Shown one piece after another: positions 7,446 through 12,794 of a DNA stretch of 15,306 bases. The position numbers and the translations under genes are program-made. The stretch is from an uncultured Oscillibacter sp. (GTDB taxonomy: Bacteria > Bacillota > Clostridia > Oscillospirales > Oscillospiraceae), in contig CAJFNE010000024.1 in NCBI GenBank assembly GCA_904393855.1, positions 1 to 15,306 on the forward strand, written 5' to 3'. Under the pieces are notes generated by a model. That model had not been told where the DNA came from. It saw nothing but the letters and a program-made list of their open reading frames with translations, and ran no database searches. Positions within the stretch are counted from its first letter, which is position 1. Every line of letters starts with the position of its first letter.

Positions 7446-7494
7446 GCCCTTTGCAATGTGTACCTAGGCACGTTGCAAAGGGCGTTTGATTTTA
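7446..7494 (+). terminator. Operon terminator after rplQ
   Basis: A 15-bp stem (7446-7460 with 7469-7483, including one U-G wobble) closes an 8-base loop containing CCTAGG. It is followed by GTTTGATTTTA on the + strand. A run of seven A's lies just before it, so a good U-tract also exists on the opposite strand and the structure may work in both directions. It marks the end of the ribosomal/rpoA operon. Confidence 0.88.
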
Positions 7495-7495
7495 C

Positions 7496-7525
7496 TTGTA
7501 AGGGGCAGGGAACCTGTGCTATGAT
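7496..7525 (+). promoter_or_regulatory. Putative promoter of the zinc-ribbon gene
   Basis: TTGTAA (7496-7501) and TATGAT (7520-7525) are 18 bases apart, and the -10 is extended by TGC in front of it. It begins right after the operon terminator and 27 bases before the next start codon. The -35 matches the consensus at four of six positions. Confidence 0.5.
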
Positions 7526-7551
7526 GGAGGCAGGGAAAGGGGGAACTGCCG

Positions 7552-7827
7552 ATGCGGACCGTACAGTGCTACGAGTGCCGGAAACGGTACGACTATGATG
7601 AGGATGGCTTCTGCCCGCGCTGCGGGGCTTTCAACCAGCCGGCCCGCAGCACGTCCTCCATGCGGCGGACGGATTCGCGTGCCGCGGCGCAGGCCGGGAG
7701 CGACAGGAAGCTGATGGAGCGGACCTGGCAGGACTTGGGGCGCGACTTTCAAAAAATGGGAAAATCCTTTGGGAAACTGTTGGAATCCAAGCCGCGGAAC
7801 CGGCGTCTGCCGGGCGGGGATCTCTGA
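7552..7827 (+). CDS. Small zinc-ribbon protein of unknown function
   Basis: A 91-residue hypothetical protein. The N-terminus carries a compact zinc ribbon with two CxxC pairs: C-Y-E-C at residues 6-9 and C-P-R-C at 21-24, separated by RKRYDYDEDGF. The rest is polar and basic and probably helical (about residues 50-80), with no membrane segment or signal peptide. The ATG at 7552 has AAAGGGGGA in front of it. It has its own likely promoter after the ribosomal terminator, so it is not part of that operon. I do not recognise a named family beyond the ribbon. The coding case rests on the intact zinc motif, the binding site and normal base composition. Confidence 0.75.
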   Translation: MRTVQCYECRKRYDYDEDGFCPRCGAFNQPARSTSSMRRTDSRAAAQAGSDRKLMERTWQDLGRDFQKMGKSFGKLLESKPRNRRLPGGDL

Positions 7828-7911
7828 GTACCGTTTCTGAGGAGAAAAAATTGACGGGTGTAATTTCCGCCTCTGGGCGCAAACTATCTCTGCAACGACA
7901 GGGAGGGATGC

Positions 7912-8628
7912 GTGAAGATGAGGAGAGTACGCCCGCTTTTTTTATGCCTGCTGCTCATATGCCTGTGCGGCTGCGGCCCGGATGAGCCCGCCGTCCAAGC
8001 GGACGGTGAAGCGGCGATTTCGGCGGAGCCCAAGTACGTGGCGCTGACCTTCGACGACGGGCCGCATCCCGGAACCACGGATGTGCTGCTGGACGGCCTG
8101 CGGGAGCGGAATGCCCACGCCACCTTCTTCCTGATCGGAAAGGAGATCGCGGGGCGGGAGGACCTTGTGCGGCGGATGCAGGCGGAGGGCCACCAGGTGG
8201 GCAACCACACCTGGAGCCATGTGCGGCTGAACGGCACCCAAGCGGCCAATACGGAGGAGATCCAAAAGACGGAGACCGTGCTGGAGGATATCCTGGGGGA
8301 GGGAACCTACTGGCTGCGTCCGCCCTACGGCCTGGTGTCGGAGGACGCTGAGAAGACCATTGATGTGCCGATGGTCAAATGGTCCGTGGACCCCAGGGAT
8401 TGGGAGAGCCGGGACGCCGGCAAGGTAGCGCAGGCGATTCTGGCCAACGTGCAGCCCAACAGCATCATTTTGCTCCACGATATCTATCAGACCTCCGTGG
8501 ATGCGGCTCTGGAAGTGATTGACACCCTGCATCAGGAGGGATACCAGTTCGTCACAGTGGAGGAATTGCTGGATATCAACGGCGTGACGCCGGAGTTAGG
8601 GGTCCTGTACTGCCGGGGAACGGGATAA
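7912..8628 (+). CDS. Polysaccharide deacetylase (NodB/CE4) lipoprotein
   Basis: A predicted surface metal-dependent deacetylase of N-acetylated glycans, most likely peptidoglycan or another cell-wall polymer. It has 238 residues. Residues 1-21 form a lipoprotein signal: KMRRVR, a hydrophobic core, then L-C-G-C with Cys21 as the candidate lipidated residue. The CE4 motifs are all present: TFDDGP (46-51, catalytic base and metal Asp), HTWSH (99-103, metal His pair), RPPYG (136-140), the DPRDW segment (160-164) and LLHD (187-190). The GTG at 7912 is chosen because GGGAGGG lies 4-5 bases upstream; an ATG two codons later (7918) is an alternative. Substrate cannot be told from sequence. In sporeformers relatives also act on spore cortex or spore coat. 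Confidence 0.9.
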   Translation: MKMRRVRPLFLCLLLICLCGCGPDEPAVQADGEAAISAEPKYVALTFDDGPHPGTTDVLLDGLRERNAHATFFLIGKEIAGREDLVRRMQAEGHQVGNHTWSHVRLNGTQAANTEEIQKTETVLEDILGEGTYWLRPPYGLVSEDAEKTIDVPMVKWSVDPRDWESRDAGKVAQAILANVQPNSIILLHDIYQTSVDAALEVIDTLHQEGYQFVTVEELLDINGVTPELGVLYCRGTG

Positions 8629-8630
8629 AA

Positions 8631-8658
8631 ACAAGAGACGCCGTTCGGCGTCTCTTGT
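8631..8658 (-). terminator. Convergent terminator between the deacetylase gene and secG
   Basis: A 12-bp perfect stem, ACAAGAGACGCC (8631-8642) with GGCGTCTCTTGT (8647-8658), and a GTTC tetraloop. Read on the - strand it is followed by TTTTTA, which suits secG. On the + strand it directly follows the deacetylase stop and may stop that transcript too, though the U-tract there is poor. Confidence 0.82.
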
Positions 8659-8669
8659 TCGGGATGATC

Positions 8670-8900
8670 TTACCCCAGGATTAGCAGGATCAGCGTCAGG
8701 ATCAAGAAGACAGCCCCGATCCACTTGGTGGCGCGGGCCAGCTTGGCGTCCAGGCTCTTAGCCTTGTTCTTCGCCAGGAAAGAGTCCGCCACGCCGCCGA
8801 TGGCGCCGGAGAGACCGGCACTCTTACCGGACTGCACCAGAACAACCACAATGATGGCCAGGCCGCACAGCACCTGCAGAATGGTGATAAAAAGCTCCAT
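8670..8900 (-). CDS. secG: Protein translocase auxiliary subunit SecG
   Basis: Small membrane subunit that assists SecYE/SecA protein export. It has 76 residues. Two hydrophobic helices (about 2-22 and 57-75) flank a cytoplasmic loop with the family signature VLVQSGKSAGLSGAIGG. The start is the ATG at 8900-8898, which has GGAGG 9 bases upstream. The open frame continues to 8945, but the added residues do not resemble SecG. It lies divergent from lexA and shares the intergenic region with it. Confidence 0.94.
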   Translation of the reverse strand: MELFITILQVLCGLAIIVVVLVQSGKSAGLSGAIGGVADSFLAKNKAKSLDAKLARATKWIGAVFLILTLILLILG

Positions 8901-8957
8901 ATCGGAAAACCTCCATACATTGATGCGCGTAACCGCGCAGAACATTCACAGCAATTT

Positions 8958-8986
8958 ATGATACCATAGTTTGTTCGCTTTTTCAA
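8958..8986 (-). promoter_or_regulatory. secG promoter
   Basis: On the - strand, TTGAAA (complement of 8981-8986) and TATCAT (complement of 8958-8963) are 17 bases apart, close to the vegetative sigma consensus. The predicted start lies about 50 bases before the secG start codon. Confidence 0.72.
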
Positions 8987-8999
8987 GGGGATTTTCTCA

Positions 9000-9059
9000 A
9001 AAAGCAAACGTTTTTTAGCAGAAAAAACAGTTAGAAAAATGGAACAAATGTTTGCTTTT
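9000..9059. repeat. 10-bp inverted repeat in the secG-lexA intergenic region
   Basis: AAAAGCAAAC at 9000-9009 is the exact reverse complement of GTTTGCTTTT at 9050-9059. The right arm includes the second half of the LexA box, and the left arm lies upstream of the secG promoter. It may reflect a second, partial operator half or DNA looping. No function is shown. Confidence 0.5.
9042..9055 (+). promoter_or_regulatory. LexA (SOS) box overlapping the lexA -35
   Basis: GAAC-AAAT-GTTT (9042-9053) fits the Gram-positive LexA operator form GAAC-N4-GTTY. It overlaps the putative -35 of lexA (TTGCTT, 9052-9057), so LexA binding would block its own promoter. This is the autoregulation known for lexA in Firmicutes. 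Confidence 0.78.
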
Positions 9060-9080
9060 CGCGGGGAACTGTGCTATAAT
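9052..9080 (+). promoter_or_regulatory. lexA promoter with extended -10
   Basis: A perfect TATAAT at 9075-9080 preceded by TGC (extended -10), with a weak -35, TTGCTT, 17 bases upstream at 9052-9057. The strong -10 compensates for the poor -35. The -35 is covered by the LexA box. Confidence 0.75.
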
Positions 9081-9118
9081 GGCCTTGCTTAGAATATGAC
9101 GCGGCAAGGAGGATCATT

Positions 9119-9709
9119 ATGGGGAAACTCTCCACCATGCAGCAGAGGATCTATGACTATATCGCCTCCTGTATTCAGGAGCAGGGCTATCCGCCCTCCG
9201 TGCGGGAGATCGGCGAGGCAGTGGGCCTGAAGTCCTCCTCCACGGTTCATTTCCACCTCAAGCACCTGGAGGAGGCGGGCTATATTGAAAAGGGCGCCGG
9301 AAAGGGCCGCGCCATCACCCTGAAGGCACCCCATGTCCGGGAGAACCAGGTGCCCATCGTGGGTGATGTGGCGGCAGGCAGTCCCATCCTGGCCCAGGAG
9401 TGCATTGAGGATTATCTGACGTTCGACACCGGCGGCGCGGGGGACGAGTACTTTGCGCTGCGGGTCCGGGGTGAGTCCATGCTGAACGCCGGGATTCTGC
9501 CGGGGGACCTGGTGGTGGTCCGCCGGCAGCAGACGGCCAACAACGGGGAGATCGTGGTGGCCATGATCGAGGATGAGGCCACGGTCAAGCGCTTTTTCCG
9601 GGAGCACGGCCAGGTCTGGCTGCTGCCGGAGAACGATGCCTATTCCCCCATTGACGGCACCTTTGCCCAGATTCTGGGCAAGGTGGCGGCGGTGGTGCGC
9701 CGGTATTGA
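9119..9709 (+). CDS. lexA: SOS repressor LexA
   Basis: Repressor of the DNA-damage response, which self-cleaves when stimulated by RecA filaments. It has 196 residues. The N-terminal winged helix (about 1-68: MQQRIYDYIASCIQEQGYPP, with SSSTVHFHLKHLEEAGYI) binds the SOS box. The C-terminal S24 protease domain has the cleavage site Ala86-Gly87 (VAAGSP), catalytic Ser120 in RGESM and Lys157 in TVKRF. All key residues are intact. The ATG at 9119 has AAGGAGG in front of it. A LexA box overlaps its own promoter. Confidence 0.97.
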   Translation: MGKLSTMQQRIYDYIASCIQEQGYPPSVREIGEAVGLKSSSTVHFHLKHLEEAGYIEKGAGKGRAITLKAPHVRENQVPIVGDVAAGSPILAQECIEDYLTFDTGGAGDEYFALRVRGESMLNAGILPGDLVVVRRQQTANNGEIVVAMIEDEATVKRFFREHGQVWLLPENDAYSPIDGTFAQILGKVAAVVRRY

Positions 9710-9727
9710 GGCTTCTGTCTGACAGGG

Positions 9728-9749
9728 AAGCGGGGCCGCGGCCCCGCTT
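9728..9749. terminator. Palindromic hairpin after lexA, overlapping the sigma fragment stop
   Basis: A GC-rich palindrome with arms AAGCGGGGCC and GGCCCCGCTT around a central GC. On the + strand only ATTTCG follows, so it is a weak U-tract for lexA. On the - strand the sigma-factor fragment's TAA stop (9748-9750) overlaps the stem, so it can serve both convergent genes. Confidence 0.62.
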
Positions 9750-9837
9750 ATTTCGCGGCTGGGGGAGCGGGACTCTCCAGCCCGACCCGGAGTTTCTCCA
9801 GGGCCCGCTTTTCAATGCGCGATACATCGCGACACAT
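9748..9837 (-). pseudogene. sigK: C-terminal end of a sporulation sigma factor, probably SigK, cut at its 5' side
   Basis: The - strand frame ending at 9748 encodes C-R-D-V-S-R-I-E-K-R-A-L-E-K-L-R-V-G-L-E, then SPAPPAAK and a stop. VSRIEKRAL(K/E)KL is the end of region 4.2 (the -35 recognition helix) of sporulation sigma factors. SigK normally reads S-R-S-Y-V-S-R-I-E-K-R-A-L here, whereas SigE, SigF and SigG differ. Upstream of the Asp-Val codons the similarity stops at once, and an in-frame TAG lies at 9838-9840. There is no start context, so this is a 3' fragment of about 27 codons. The break coincides with a 14-bp palindrome next to a serine recombinase gene. It could be the downstream part of a sigK gene interrupted by a skin-like element, or a leftover of a dead sigK. 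The 5' part is not in this window. Confidence 0.68.
9818..9831. other. Candidate recombinase attachment/crossover site
   Basis: CGCGATACATCGCG is a perfect 6-bp inverted repeat around the dinucleotide AC (GT on the - strand), the symmetry used by serine recombinases. It lies exactly where similarity to the sigma factor begins: the GT is the start of the Val codon of V-S-R-I-E-K. A 10-bp near-perfect tandem repeat (GCGATACATC, GCGACACATC) runs over 9819-9838. The role is inferred from position and symmetry. Confidence 0.5.
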
Positions 9838-9864
9838 CTAATGTAAACGATTGGCTCCGGAAAA

Positions 9865-11484
9865 TCACGCCGTCTCAAACGGCGCGATTCCTTGCGATAT
9901 CTGCCTTTCGGCCGTCTTGTCCAGCTGGGAGAAACGGAATTTGATCATGACCTCCTTGTCCTCGGTCAACTCCACCCGCTCCACCAGGTTCACCAGCAGC
10001 TCCCGGTTCTCCCCGATCGTTTCCAGAAAGGCCTCCACCAGTTCCCTGGCCCTGTCCGCACTGCGGACAGGGCTTTTTTCGCGCAGCTCCAACTCCCGCC
10101 GCTTTTCCTCCAGCTGTTCCCGCTCCAGCTTGACCCGGCTGAATATGCGCTGAAAGTCCGCCTCAGGCAGCAGGCCGGAGAGATGGTCGGCATATATCCG
10201 GTCTAGATTGGCGGTGAGGCTGTCAATCCTGGATGGAATCATCTGGAGCTCCACGTTCAGGCCATTCTGCCTTCTGAAGTTCTCCGCCATTTCCCGTGCC
10301 GCAGGCAGCAGTTCATCAGGATTCAGATACGCCTGGCACACCTCCCGCACCTTGGCGATCACCGCATCGGTCACCGTCCGTTCCTTGATGGAGTGGCAGG
10401 TGCACTTTCCCGCCTTGGTGAAGCGCTGATAGGTCCGGCAGATGAAGTACAGCACATCCTCCCCCTTGGCGTTTTTTCGATTGACGACCCCCAGAGGGCG
10501 GCCGCACTCGTGGCAGAAGATCAGGCCCTTGAGTGGGAAGTCGTAGGTTCGGCTGCGGGTGTGCCTGCGGCTTTGCAGCAGCGCCTGGACCCTCTGAAAG
10601 GTCTCCGTGTCCACCAGAGGCTCGTGGGTACCCTCCACCACCACCCAATCGGCGGGGGCCCGCCTGCGGCACTTCTTGGACTTGTAGCTGATCCGCGCGC
10701 TGCGGCCCTGCACCATGCTGCCGATATAGGTCTCGTTTTGGAGCATGTCGGAGATGCGCTCACTGCTCCACAGGCCGGAATAGGGGCCTGTTTTCGGAAC
10801 CGGCAGATGGGCATAGACGGCGGGCGTGGGGATTTGCTCCTGATTGAACAGAGCCGCGATCTGCCGGCAGCTCATGCCGCCGAGCGCCAGCGAGAACATC
10901 CGGCGCACCACGGGCGCCGCCCCCTCGTCCACGACGAGCTGATGCTTCTCCGTGGGGTGCATCTTGTAGCCGTACATAGGCTTCCCGCCGATGAACTGCC
11001 CTTTCCGCTGCTGGTTCCGCTTGACCGATTTGATTTTCTTGGAGATGTCCTTGGCGTACATGTCGTTCATGATGGCCCGGAACGGGGTGATGTCGTTGGC
11101 GGTGGATTCCACCCCGGTGTCGATGCCGTCCAGCAGGGAGATGTACCGCACTCGGTGCTCCGGGAAGTACCGCTCCATGTAGTGGCCGGTGAGGATGTAG
11201 TCCCGGCCCAGACGGGAGAGGTCCTTGGTGATGACCATGTTGACGTTCCTGGCCTCGATGTCCGCAATCATCCGCTGGAAGTCCGGGCGGTTGAAACTGG
11301 TGCCGCTCCACCCGTCGTCTATATAGGTGTCGTAAACCTCCAGACGGTTTCGCCGGACGAACTCCCGCAGCAGGGATTCCTGATTCTGCACGCTTTGGGA
11401 GGGGCCGTCGCTCTCATCCTCCTTGGACAGCCGGATGTAGAGCGCCGCGTGGTAATCCATGGGATTTCCGATCTCTAGGAGCAT
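9865..11484 (-). CDS. Large serine site-specific recombinase
   Basis: DNA recombinase that cuts and rejoins two att sites through a serine-DNA link. It has 539 residues from the ATG at 11484, which has GGGAGG 6 bases upstream (a later ATG at 11460 is possible). The resolvase catalytic domain spans about 12-155: YIRLSKEDE with nucleophile Ser20, DDGWSGTSFNRPDF, and DLSRLGRD with Arg91 and Arg94. Then come the recombinase DNA-binding domain (about 165-290), a zinc ribbon (Cys324, Cys327, Cys349, with Cys361 and Cys363) and a coiled coil (about 410-475). It resembles recombinases of Clostridia integrative elements and SpoIVCA of the B. subtilis skin element. All catalytic residues are intact. 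It runs straight toward the sigma fragment, and its stop is 27 bases from that fragment. A small ORF precedes it in the same orientation. Confidence 0.93.
   Translation of the reverse strand: MLLEIGNPMDYHAALYIRLSKEDESDGPSQSVQNQESLLREFVRRNRLEVYDTYIDDGWSGTSFNRPDFQRMIADIEARNVNMVITKDLSRLGRDYILTGHYMERYFPEHRVRYISLLDGIDTGVESTANDITPFRAIMNDMYAKDISKKIKSVKRNQQRKGQFIGGKPMYGYKMHPTEKHQLVVDEGAAPVVRRMFSLALGGMSCRQIAALFNQEQIPTPAVYAHLPVPKTGPYSGLWSSERISDMLQNETYIGSMVQGRSARISYKSKKCRRRAPADWVVVEGTHEPLVDTETFQRVQALLQSRRHTRSRTYDFPLKGLIFCHECGRPLGVVNRKNAKGEDVLYFICRTYQRFTKAGKCTCHSIKERTVTDAVIAKVREVCQAYLNPDELLPAAREMAENFRRQNGLNVELQMIPSRIDSLTANLDRIYADHLSGLLPEADFQRIFSRVKLEREQLEEKRRELELREKSPVRSADRARELVEAFLETIGENRELLVNLVERVELTEDKEVMIKFRFSQLDKTAERQISQGIAPFETA
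10049..10079 (+). terminator. Intrinsic-terminator structure antisense inside the recombinase gene
   Basis: GCCCTGTCCGC (10049-10059) pairs perfectly with GCGGACAGGGC (10063-10073) around an ACT triloop and is followed by six T's on the + strand. This is the textbook form of an intrinsic terminator, but it lies within the recombinase coding region on the opposite strand. It could stop lexA read-through or an antisense transcript. Confidence 0.62.
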
Positions 11485-11541
11485 CCGGGGCCTCCCGGAC
11501 ACAGCCGTCTCTGCAGGTGCAGCTGCCGCGCGCCCATCCTC

Positions 11542-11673
11542 TCAGCTTTCGGCGCGTTTCCGCAGCGTTTGCTCGATCCAGAGCCGCAGGGATTGCAGAA
11601 TCAGCTCCCGTGGCTCCGGGTTCTCCTCTGTGAAAAAACAATGGACAGTCAACGCCGGTCCATCCCTTTTCAC
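11542..11673 (-). CDS. Small hypothetical protein upstream of the recombinase
   Basis: A 43-residue ORF starting at GTG 11673-11671: M-K-R-D-G-P-A-L-T-V-H-C-F-F-T-E-E-N-P-E, then PRELILQSLRLWIEQTLRKRAES. A very good ribosome binding site (AAAGGAGGG on the - strand) lies 7 bases upstream, which is the main reason to call it and to choose this GTG. Just beside it an ATG in another frame is followed at once by TGA. The stop is 57 bases before the recombinase ATG, so the two are probably co-transcribed. The predicted fold is a short strand plus one amphipathic helix. I do not recognise the family. Tiny ORFs are common ahead of element recombinases in Clostridia, and some are directionality factors or regulators, but that role is only a guess here. 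Confidence 0.6.
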   Translation of the reverse strand: MKRDGPALTVHCFFTEENPEPRELILQSLRLWIEQTLRKRAES

Positions 11674-11771
11674 ATGCCGTCCCTCCTTTCCTGGGATCAG
11701 TCTATGCGGCCGGCGGCCTGTTTTTTCCAGGGAAGCCTGCATTGGACAAAAAATATAGCCCCAACAGTGCT

Positions 11772-11800
11772 TTTACATCCCTCTATTTGGGAAATATAAT
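11772..11800 (+). promoter_or_regulatory. Promoter of the XRE/sigma operon
   Basis: TTTACA (11772-11777) and a perfect TATAAT (11795-11800) are 17 bases apart. This is a near-consensus vegetative promoter reading toward the XRE gene, whose start is 27 bases after the -10. Confidence 0.82.
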
Positions 11801-11809
11801 TTTCCCAAA
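11786..11809. promoter_or_regulatory. Operator-like inverted repeat enclosing the -10 box
   Basis: Perfect 9-bp arms, TTTGGGAAA (11786-11794) and TTTCCCAAA (11801-11809), flank exactly the TATAAT of the XRE promoter. A protein bound here would occlude RNA polymerase, so this is the likely operator of the XRE repressor encoded just downstream (autoregulation). It also lies in the space between the divergent recombinase and XRE transcription units. Confidence 0.72.
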
Positions 11810-11826
11810 CAAGGAGGACGCACGAC

Positions 11827-12165
11827 ATGGAGACCAGTTTGCTTGCAGTCATTGGGAATAATGTGAAGAAATACCGGGATCGGGCTGGCCTGACCCAGGC
11901 AGAGCTGGCGGAGCGGGTCGGCGTCGGGACCGCCTTTGTGTCCCGGGTGGAGCGCGGCCAGAAGCGGATGCGGCTGGAGACGGTGCTGGCGTTCGCGGAC
12001 GCCCTCCAGATCTCCGCGGGGCTGCTCTTCTACGAGGAAAACCGGGATGCCCAGCTGCAGACCCTGGTGCGGATGCTGGAGGATCAGCCGCCGGAGTTCA
12101 TCGACGGCGTGATCGCACTGGTGCGGGTATGTTTGGAAAATTTTGAGGGCAGGGGGACAGATTGA
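11827..12165 (+). CDS. XRE-family transcriptional regulator
   Basis: A 112-residue DNA-binding regulator. The helix-turn-helix of the Cro/C1 type spans about residues 9-65 (IGNNVKKYRDRAGLTQAELAERVGVG, then FVSRVERGQKRMRLETVLAFADAL). The C-terminal part is a helical segment, probably for dimerisation. The ATG at 11827 follows AAGGAGGA with 8-base spacing. The gene is first in an operon with an ECF-type sigma factor, a putative anti-sigma protein and a secreted protein. The promoter carries a perfect palindrome over its -10, which suggests self-repression. Proteins of this type often act as immunity repressors of mobile elements, so control of the divergent recombinase is also possible. Confidence 0.88.
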   Translation: METSLLAVIGNNVKKYRDRAGLTQAELAERVGVGTAFVSRVERGQKRMRLETVLAFADALQISAGLLFYEENRDAQLQTLVRMLEDQPPEFIDGVIALVRVCLENFEGRGTD

Positions 12166-12215
12166 CCTCAGATGTGATAGAATCAGATGGGAAACCGCAG
12201 GGAGGAGGGGATGCC

Positions 12216-12728
12216 ATGAGGCCGGAGGAGGACGCGTTCTTGGAGGAGCTGTATCGGGAGCTCTTTCCCAAACTCTGGAGGTACGCGCTGACCGCCCTGC
12301 GGGACCCGGAGCGGGCCCGGGAGGTGGTGCAGGACACGTTTCACGAGGCGGTCCGGCGCATTGACGTGCTCATGGAGCACGGGAATCCCCGGGGCTGGCT
12401 GATGGAGACCCTGAAGAACAAGATCAAGCGCGCGGAGCGGGACTTCAACCGCTATGTCCTGCATTTCCTCTCCCTGCACTCCGACCTTGCCCAGGAGGAC
12501 CGGGCTTTGGCCGCGGAGGACCCTGTGTTTCCCGGCACCGTGGATATCCTGCGGGAGATCCGGGACTTTCTGCCGCCGGACGACTGGGAGCTGCTCCGGG
12601 AGATCGCGCTGGAGAAGCGCACCTATCTCACGGTCTCCCGGGAGCTGGGGATCAATGTGTGGACCTGCCAGAAGCGGGTCCAGCGCATCCGCGAGAAGCT
12701 GCGGAAGCATTTTCAGGAATATTTGTAA
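12216..12728 (+). CDS. ECF-type RNA polymerase sigma factor
   Basis: A 170-residue sigma-70-family protein with only regions 2 and 4, the ECF layout. Region 2 is about 10-75 (LYRELFPKLWRYALTALRD, REVVQDTFHEAVRR, GWLMETLKNKIKR). Region 4 is about 115-165 (FLPPDDWELLREIALEKRTY, SRELGINVWTCQKRVQRIREKLRKHF) with a visible helix-turn-helix. The ATG at 12216 has GGAGGAGGGG 5-8 bases upstream. The frame is open to 12162, but that would overlap the XRE gene and lacks a binding site. The next gene encodes a DUF4367-type membrane protein, the usual pattern of an ECF sigma factor with its cognate membrane anti-sigma factor. Its target promoters are unknown. Confidence 0.87.
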   Translation: MRPEEDAFLEELYRELFPKLWRYALTALRDPERAREVVQDTFHEAVRRIDVLMEHGNPRGWLMETLKNKIKRAERDFNRYVLHFLSLHSDLAQEDRALAAEDPVFPGTVDILREIRDFLPPDDWELLREIALEKRTYLTVSRELGINVWTCQKRVQRIREKLRKHFQEYL

Positions 12729-12794
12729 AAAAGATCAAAAAAAATGTCAGGATTCGGTATGTGCGGGAATATAGGAACGAGGGGGGTTCAGTCT

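Noticed and set aside
7769..7778. A second TTTGGGAAA sequence inside the zinc-ribbon gene, like one arm of the XRE operator.
   Set aside because: Only a single arm, with no inverted partner nearby and in coding sequence; probably chance.
7851..7890. TTGACG upstream of the deacetylase gene as a promoter.
   Set aside because: No acceptable -10 lies 16-18 bases downstream, so it was not annotated.
10393..11478. 361-codon + strand open frame opposite the recombinase.
   Set aside because: The recombinase on the - strand has intact catalytic and zinc motifs. The + strand frame has low-complexity composition, no binding site and no family resemblance.
11699..11706. Possible SigE-type -10 (CATAGACT on the - strand) for the small ORF and recombinase, which would fit mother-cell control.
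   Set aside because: No matching -35 at the needed spacing (the sequence there is GGAAAAAA), and a single 7-of-8 match to a loose motif is weak. A vegetative-type candidate (TATATT, complement of 11752-11757) also lacks a -35. Transcription of the recombinase therefore remains unexplained.
12162..12183. TTGACC and TAGAAT just before the ECF sigma gene as an internal promoter.
   Set aside because: They are only 10 bases apart. An extended -10 (TGA-TAGAAT) alone is weak evidence, and the operon reading fits the spacing better.
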